A stretch of DNA of 21,225 nucleotides, from IMG/VR virus record IMGVR_UViG_3300012954_000113, positions 1 to 21,225 of that record. One strand, 5' to 3'. The position numbers and the translations under genes were made by a program. The DNA is from a virus. The notes beneath the pieces were generated by a model. It ran no database searches and had not been told where the DNA came from. It was given only the letters and a program-made list of their open reading frames with translations. Within the stretch, counting starts at the first letter, position 1, and each line of letters begins with the position of its first letter. Positions 17,601 through 21,225 of the stretch are shown one piece after another.

Positions 17601-20600
17601 TTGTTTGCAAAATCAGTAGAATCATAACCGATGTATTCACCTGCTTGTACTGGGTTCTCAAAACGAGCACCATATACTGTACCTACAACTGGTTTTAATA
17701 GAACTTTCTGTGGTACTAGCTTACGAGTGTCGTCAGTTCTTGTCTTAAGAACGAATCCATTGATAGGATCTCTAGCATTCTCAAGGTACTTAGGAATAAC
17801 GAAACGTAGTTTGTATGTTCTTTCATCCTTGTCACGATTATCTTCTAGACGCTCATACCACATGTCAGTGGATCTCTGTCTATCAGCGTAATCAGACTCG
17901 TTAATTCTCCAGAAGATGTTATTCTTCTTGACGTTATCTGGTTGACCAGTAACTTCATCCTTAGTCTGGATGTACCACTTACCATTGGTTGCGGTAGCAT
18001 CTGTATATCCTGGGTCGAAACGCATTGGCGAACGACGCTTGTTAGCATAAACATTGAAGACAACGCCTGCTTGACCAGATGCAAATGTAATTGGATTTAC
18101 ATTATTGATTGCATCAGCATGTGTCTTGTGTAGGGTTAGAACCTTATTGTTCTGATAACGAGTGAAGAACTCAATGTTAGGATTAATTCTACCAAGATTA
18201 GCATCAGTTGTATCAGTTACAGCAACCTGAGCATCACTTGCATAGGTTGTAGAAACTAGAGGTAGAACACCACCCTCAATAGCTCTGATGAATGCCTTCT
18301 GAGGTGTAGTACCTGCATTAGGAACGTCAAAGATATGAGATACATCTGTTTGAATACCAGCGTTGACTGTATTAGTCAAGTTAGCTTCATAAGCATGTAG
18401 ATCATACTTGTCATCTAGTACAAACTGATAGAGATCGATCTCAACATCCTTATCGATGCTGTCAGTCTCAGATGCATAGATGTAGATACCAGATGCTGCA
18501 TTTTCCTTGGAAGTTGCAAGCATCAATCTGGTTTGATCACTACCATCGAAGAATGATGTGCCGCCGTAGTTCTCAGGTTGTGTTACTCTACCAGGAGCGA
18601 TGACGTAGTATGTTCTGTTTGTCTCGAAACCATTAGGTAGTCTAACAAGACGCTTATCAACATCAACATACTTACCAGTTGTAGTATCGAAACGTGGACG
18701 TGGAACCAATCTGACTGGTGTACCAGTTTCAAAGTCATGTGGGTTAGAAGGACCAGCACCAGTGATGTCAATCGTAAAGACTGTAGCTCTAGATGCTAGA
18801 AGTGCAGTGTTAACTGTCTGTTCCTGTCTAGTAACTGTTCCTAGACCACTGTTAATAATTGTGGTAATGTTACCAATAAGAGTTTCAATTGCGTTAGCAG
18901 TACCAGAACACTCTCTGTTAGTTGGAGAAACTGTAGTGTCTTGAATGACCTCTTCACCAGTTCCTGCAGGACCAACAATCTTAGTTGTAGGTAGTGTATC
19001 TGCCCAGATACCTTTCTCATATACAAAGTATAGTTCAGTGCTGTTGCTAGTCTGTAGAGCATTAACAGTATTGCCCTCATTTAATCTAGAACCATTGACA
19101 CCAAGTTCAATCTGAGTATTGCTAATAATATTCTTGACATATGTACCAGCAGGGATGTTAGATACCAACTGAGTTGAACCAGACTGTAGTAGTCCGTTGA
19201 CATATGCAGGACTGACTGGATCAGTGTCATCATATTCCTTGACACTCATACCAATGATGATGCCACGAGTATCGTTAACATCGACGATTGCACTACCAGC
19301 AGTTGTGGAGCAGTTGTATGCGAGAACATCGAAGTTTCTCATGGCAGCAGTTGCCATCTGTCCGACGTAATCCCATGCATCTAGAGTCTCGGTCTTCTCG
19401 CCGTCAATATACTCTAGGTTGTTACCAACATAGTATGCTTCACCTGCTTGGATACTGTTGAGGTTACCACCAAGTCTGAGGTCATTAACAACAGCGTCAA
19501 CAATGTAAGTAACGTCACGGAAACACTTAGATGCTTCGTTGTTGATTGTGAAGTCGCCAGTGTTAAGAGGAGGTAGATCAGCAAGTGTACCACCAACGAT
19601 TGCATCCTGTAGAATATCAAAGAGAACTTCGATAGAACTACGGACGTTAGCACAATCCCACTCACCATTGTTTAGAGGTGGTAGGTTGTCAAGGTTACCA
19701 TCATTGAGAGAGTTGCATGTAATGTCAATCAGTGCGTTGACAGTAGCTAGAACGTCAGAGCAGTTACCATCAGCATATGCAGCAGGTCTGTACTTACCAG
19801 CAGATCTAGGATATGCATGAGTAGTTACGTTCTGATCCTTAGTACACTTGAAGATGAGAGATTCATCCTTAAGTTTAACGCTAGTACCAGCAGGTAGACT
19901 GTGGTTACCAATCGTTAGAGCAATAGAACCAGTTGCAGGATCATATACTGCGTTAGATACGTTCCATTCTACGAGAGGAGATGTACCAACGTTGATTGTG
20001 ATTGAAGTTGCAGTAACAGAAGTTGGGTTAACATTCTGACCAGCAACAGGGTCAGATCCAGCACGAGGATAAGTCTTAGTGGTTGCATCTCTACCCATGT
20101 CACAAGAGAATGTGAGTGAGTTATCATCGAGAGATAGCAGATCACTTGTAGTTACACCATGTGCAGATCCGAAGAATAGAGTTAGATCTCCAGATGTAGC
20201 ATTGTATGTTGCATTGATTGGAGTGATCTGAGCACCGTTAACAACATTAACTGCACCCGCTGCAGCACTTACAAATGTGTGAGGATAGTTACCACCAGAT
20301 ACTACAGCGCCAGCAGTAGCTGCGATGAATGTATGTGGGTATTGATCCTGTGATGCAGATGCACCAACATTAAGTGTGATAGATGTAGCAGTAGTGCTGA
20401 TGATATTGAGTGCCTTGTTCCATGCAGGATCAGGACCGTCAGGAGTAGTTCTGGTTACACCGTTGAGGTTACCTACGCCACCATCATTACCAATTGCTTG
20501 AATGATGATACCCATGAGAGTATCAACAGCAGCGACAGCAGAACCACACTTAGGTAGTAGTTCAGTTGCATCCCAGTCCTCTACGATTGTAGTATCAATG

Positions 20601-21225
20601 ACCTGAGTCTTGGTGTTAGCAGCATCAGTAGTTACAGTCTCATTCTTGATAACCTGCATTGCGATGTTCTTAGCTTCAAGCATTACCTTGGCAGCTTCAT
20701 CACGCTCAGCATCAATGAATGTTTCTACAGTAGTACCGTCTCTGTAGTCATAGTTAGTGACATAGATCTTAGCAGCATCGTATGTCTTGTAGTTACCACC
20801 AAACTTAACATCCCACATGACTTCCTTAAGGACGCTAACAACGTCATCCTTACAATCCTGTGCAGTATTATCTGCCTGTGGTGTGTAAGAAGGATATGCA
20901 GCAAGCATACGAAGATATGCTTCTTCTGCAATAAAGTCTAGGTTAGACATTACCATGTCATGTGCATCACACTCGATGTCACCTACGATTGGTGGATCAC
21001 CTGTCTGATCTAGTGTAATGTTAAGGTCACGATCATAGTATTGGTTGTTCAATGCACGCTGCATTAGATCTTCAGCACGCTTGAATGCAGTGATAGAAGG
21101 TCCAACCTCAGCGTCAACACCATTAGCAATTAACTGGTTATTGTTGAAGTATTCCTTAGTTGCAGCGATAGTAAACTCGTTACCACCAAACCAGAGATCC
21201 TGTGCAACAGCATCAACAACAATAC
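11672..21225 (-). CDS. giant virion structural protein, fibre/baseplate-like (5' end outside window)
   Basis: At least 3183 residues are visible. The ATG at 21064 is not the start: the frame stays open through 53 more codons to the window edge, and those codons encode a copy of a repeat found downstream. Order of parts: repeat modules with Cys-headed helical segments and LGGN/FGGN motifs (about 21223-18840); a long mixed region; fibre-like beta repeats rich in ISGRTTG, LVVDGTSRF, NIGGQGGTTKIRNNLLVD (about 15120-14250) and again at about 12560-12100; and a C-terminal domain (about 12070-11675) with GDIIRFVELTGNLSYN, IVQTRNASFGLVYVG and a final GWWLVEL. No signal peptide or membrane segment was noticed in the visible part. 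Repeats of this kind fit an elongated, trimeric virion fibre or baseplate-peripheral protein. The family name is not certain. It is followed after 4 bases by the first collar gene, so both are probably co-transcribed. No ribosome site for the next gene is obvious in its end. Confidence 0.85.
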   Translation of the reverse strand, partial: IVVDAVAQDLWFGGNEFTIAATKEYFNNNQLIANGVDAEVGPSITAFKRAEDLMQRALNNQYYDRDLNITLDQTGDPPIVGDIECDAHDMVMSNLDFIAEEAYLRMLAAYPSYTPQADNTAQDCKDDVVSVLKEVMWDVKFGGNYKTYDAAKIYVTNYDYRDGTTVETFIDAERDEAAKVMLEAKNIAMQVIKNETVTTDAANTKTQVIDTTIVEDWDATELLPKCGSAVAAVDTLMGIIIQAIGNDGGVGNLNGVTRTTPDGPDPAWNKALNIISTTATSITLNVGASASQDQYPHTFIAATAGAVVSGGNYPHTFVSAAAGAVNVVNGAQITPINATYNATSGDLTLFFGSAHGVTTSDLLSLDDNSLTFSCDMGRDATTKTYPRAGSDPVAGQNVNPTSVTATSITINVGTSPLVEWNVSNAVYDPATGSIALTIGNHSLPAGTSVKLKDESLIFKCTKDQNVTTHAYPRSAGKYRPAAYADGNCSDVLATVNALIDITCNSLNDGNLDNLPPLNNGEWDCANVRSSIEVLFDILQDAIVGGTLADLPPLNTGDFTINNEASKCFRDVTYIVDAVVNDLRLGGNLNSIQAGEAYYVGNNLEYIDGEKTETLDAWDYVGQMATAAMRNFDVLAYNCSTTAGSAIVDVNDTRGIIIGMSVKEYDDTDPVSPAYVNGLLQSGSTQLVSNIPAGTYVKNIISNTQIELGVNGSRLNEGNTVNALQTSNSTELYFVYEKGIWADTLPTTKIVGPAGTGEEVIQDTTVSPTNRECSGTANAIETLIGNITTIINSGLGTVTRQEQTVNTALLASRATVFTIDITGAGPSNPHDFETGTPVRLVPRPRFDTTTGKYVDVDKRLVRLPNGFETNRTYYVIAPGRVTQPENYGGTSFFDGSDQTRLMLATSKENAASGIYIYASETDSIDKDVEIDLYQFVLDDKYDLHAYEANLTNTVNAGIQTDVSHIFDVPNAGTTPQKAFIRAIEGGVLPLVSTTYASDAQVAVTDTTDANLGRINPNIEFFTRYQNNKVLTLHKTHADAINNVNPITFASGQAGVVFNVYANKRRSPMRFDPGYTDATATNGKWYIQTKDEVTGQPDNVKKNNIFWRINESDYADRQRSTDMWYERLEDNRDKDERTYKLRFVIPKYLENARDPINGFVLKTRTDDTRKLVPQKVLLKPVVGTVYGARFENPVQAGEYIGYDSTDFANNNLNLDAQYDPFKKDLTGAAIEYRAFARFTSGIQATIQSGRYVEDVLDPSIKYLELSLYDHAVDTRNFPGLRNETFTTVKITAPQGGNFVVSKVDNQAADPNAISFAGNSSGLANVHAYYTVNGEHYLIIKNIRGGTLEYSEYANTRFTQGTVFADMLEDQDMGKSLPLKTQIAKNNPEFFYKQNGANVYTITPGDRIQDDAGVEYYVDSVEDAGVIEDTFYIFGYETLQKRISGQQDGIYYLTALRGNISPFPTGAGVTNNFKKFKFSQPVSKLYPLNYRNDPLWFKNSGTSQEEKDYYAALIDPPQAFSAADNYVHGLVTVNDFKGSTTREMVADLTEQPAFLLNTYTGANAIQAQKGNATSGSEDRLIPIAGDSTVLSDQRYYVELRRPSIARAGNHTFEYLGFGPGNYSTGLPARQEVVLTPEEDFYAQSKKQDAGIVFYTGINSQGDLYIGNRRINAITGEETFIDAATLADDGDEDDVLDGLVTTFDTPVTFNQNITIVGGDGELVNTFESPITIAIQDEDLTQARDALIIRSNVSSVDPVTQLEQDEGLDRTAFAPPTEGDIRLSKNRIRSAIFQFNARGNGQSYMFQTHTVAGVASNITPNQSPLISGGGSRINAAQFVNYGGVLAAPGDVLFKGSEVGKNGSIAWVLSNYFAQITNNQIDNIEFDGTNVVKLSFRDFNSGVALSNTDIGITSASQIRIKNFYYDPRLNLTWQVYAAKPGDAFNPSNNYCHFQVIDQIPQDTQAWENIIAGTAVGADEPTIEFSNANWKEVGVIGGEALRTETETIGNYKLGINTVARAPHSAYTNAWVNTATTDPRANLDVVGTAFISGRTTGDFLDHTNFADRDKTAEDNALLVGGDSSAPNDEAVLRVATTNNGRVGINVDNSQLDRALVVDGTSRFTDDARFEHDIEVNGDDGAVAEIRTSQTNGSFNLVSDSTFNGNLSITAGVLDRNASSGLYIGNSLKYVEIADATTDDQFIFIGNSTDHSNIFLGDIADTASNISKVKIGGAYGNNSSNSFTTFGNRRVNFAGDVTFGANKVLGGDRTNPENIVTLGTEAGIVKFFTGNTQTLDFATNASEVNIGGQGGTTKIRNNLLVDASSRFNSSITLCGGFASFSFTGDRGQLGSTVINHASGILGANQYNQNIDIVNVLVIDVVNQNIPTQAELAAGFNRIDTQGSDPWGDATYQSVVVGGGAEGADLPALTGDEFYLPVKYKPTPYFEALDRFIIDTSVTGSTHPEIVQITEDGLQGAETAPYYLKVRRQPLGTFTAIKENHPDTTNIWKINIAFDATWITQPIDGSGAQDNVYLSEFGGQLRPNIDYVIISREDTNGDGTDNQGEVVKVASLLDQVAKKFSVKNGCDSLSEETVFEVDSTTGSVILGDPGNDDTTTFIYGNVNFNGTCSDGTAGDTNTKLTFRNSLYKTAELDICTGDVEFGSQYATIFARGGYLGTTPAAHSMTDVVHVYRWDPETAQQNGPQTTVAANQSTGQVFASTPNIPVNDINPFQKGDLCLIYDGALTKYEMIRVTDDPYTDGSGNKFLPCGVYAEYPTGGRAVEDSTAQGWSGGDILVKLQKDLQTTTLGEIIPATGRVIVESPNIEPDKIRMRLVNGDLISEKLDYPYYVRIGTEIFWPDSIDGSNDSVFGVRLSKSVRNSDQSISTFFGGGNLTSHGNVEITSGNLRIFGGDGQTLVFNVANDDGHSGDGSIIDPLTGKRGMFLNGEANIFGDLLVYNQQCQENGVCANERNFKVSRLDGSVEMGADLYIKGQVTEVESPSTPVLHIDNLGSAGVGGLAGPKDYIMYQDGSVDAFGITQYLNKNGGRRWTYVAASATGLGQTTGNPLQPNNNYLLNLSSGGNMVVYLPDYAVTGDIIRFVELTGNLSYNTSLIIRALPVDGNAVAVQGDLQGTRAVAGSGSTLLTNPYAGGEMIVQTRNASFGLVYVGNTDAPNDPNATEIPSNLRGWWLVEL
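19552..19762 (-). repeat. module B tandem repeat in giant protein (two adjacent copies)
   Basis: Two neighbouring copies each begin with Cys, run through an amphipathic helix and end with NLPPLNNG or DLPPLNTG preceded by GNL or GTL. More diverged copies of the Cys-headed helix lie at about 20548-20480 (CGSAVAAVDTLMGIII) and 18910-18841 (CSGTANAIETLIGNI). The adjacent pair has kept the clearest similarity. Confidence 0.65.
19789..20217 (-). repeat. duplicated beta-rich module in giant protein
   Basis: Two copies of about 55 residues (about 20217-20050 and 19955-19789). Each starts Y-(N/D)-x-(A/T)-(S/T)-G-(D/S), passes a glycine/histidine turn and a Leu-x-(D/K)-(D/E)-x-SL-x-F-(S/K)-C-x-x-(D) core and ends T-(K/H)-x-YPR-(A/S). 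They sit next to the 54-base repeat within the same segment. Confidence 0.65.
20234..20341 (-). repeat. 54-base tandem duplication (18-residue unit) in giant protein
   Basis: Two adjacent 18-residue units read YPHTFIAATAGAV plus five residues, then YPHTFVSAAAGAV plus five residues. Similarity is visible at the DNA level as well (aaatgtgtgaggata and gaatgtatgtgggta, 54 bases apart), so the duplication is fairly recent or constrained. Confidence 0.75.
20645..20857 (-). repeat. module A repeat in giant protein (clear internal copy)
   Basis: The encoded stretch has the pattern C-x-x-DV-x-x-(hydrophobic) ... D-x-x-FGGN-x-x-T-x-AA-x-x-Y, then a Glu/Ala-rich helix. Other copies start at the right edge (about 21223-21050: VVDAVAQDLWFGGNEFTIAA) and at about 19527-19310 (CFRDVTYIVDAV, LRLGGNLNSI). 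Three diverged copies mark this as a building block of the protein's N-terminal part. Confidence 0.65.

Overview
This window looks like part of the late structural region of a T4-like (myovirus) phage of marine cyanobacteria. The case rests on composition and gene content. The DNA is AT-rich by eye. All genes lie on the minus strand, packed end to end with TAATG or ATGA junctions or gaps of a few bases. A giant fibre/baseplate-like protein is followed by three tail-collar fibre proteins. Behind these come small accessory genes often seen in marine cyanophages: two different 2-oxoglutarate/Fe(II) oxygenases, a glutaredoxin and a DUF4385 protein. No capsid, portal, polymerase or photosynthesis marker is present, so the phage assignment is an inference and the host genus cannot be read from this window.

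Layout, in transcription order (right to left). (1) 21225-11672: the 3' part of a giant virion protein. At least 3183 residues are visible and the reading frame is still open at the right edge. Internal repeat families fill its first quarter, fibre-like beta repeats the middle, and a distinct domain ends in GWWLVEL. (2) 11667-4258: three consecutive collar-domain proteins of 522, 695 and 1250 residues. Each has an N-terminal collar domain, two HxH motifs and a short shared C-terminal signature. The third carries a long glycine-rich domain. (3) 4257-4161: the largest non-coding gap (97 bases), with a 14-base perfect palindrome and a late-promoter-like octamer. (4) 4160-1276: a tail-assembly-chaperone-like protein, a small unknown, a glutaredoxin, a small unknown with a possible Sm-like fold, and two 2OG-Fe(II) oxygenases of different subfamilies. 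(5) 1228-1: DUF4385, a 93-residue acidic-tailed protein that overlaps it by 98 bases, a 61-residue unknown, and the start of another unknown that runs off the left edge.

Likely joint function: the large proteins build the baseplate periphery and host-contact fibres. The protein at 3369-4160 may help fold or attach them. The redox and oxygenase genes may modify virion proteins or host targets, but that link rests only on gene order. I saw no tRNA, rRNA, CRISPR array, insertion sequence or reverse transcriptase, and no convincing plus-strand gene.
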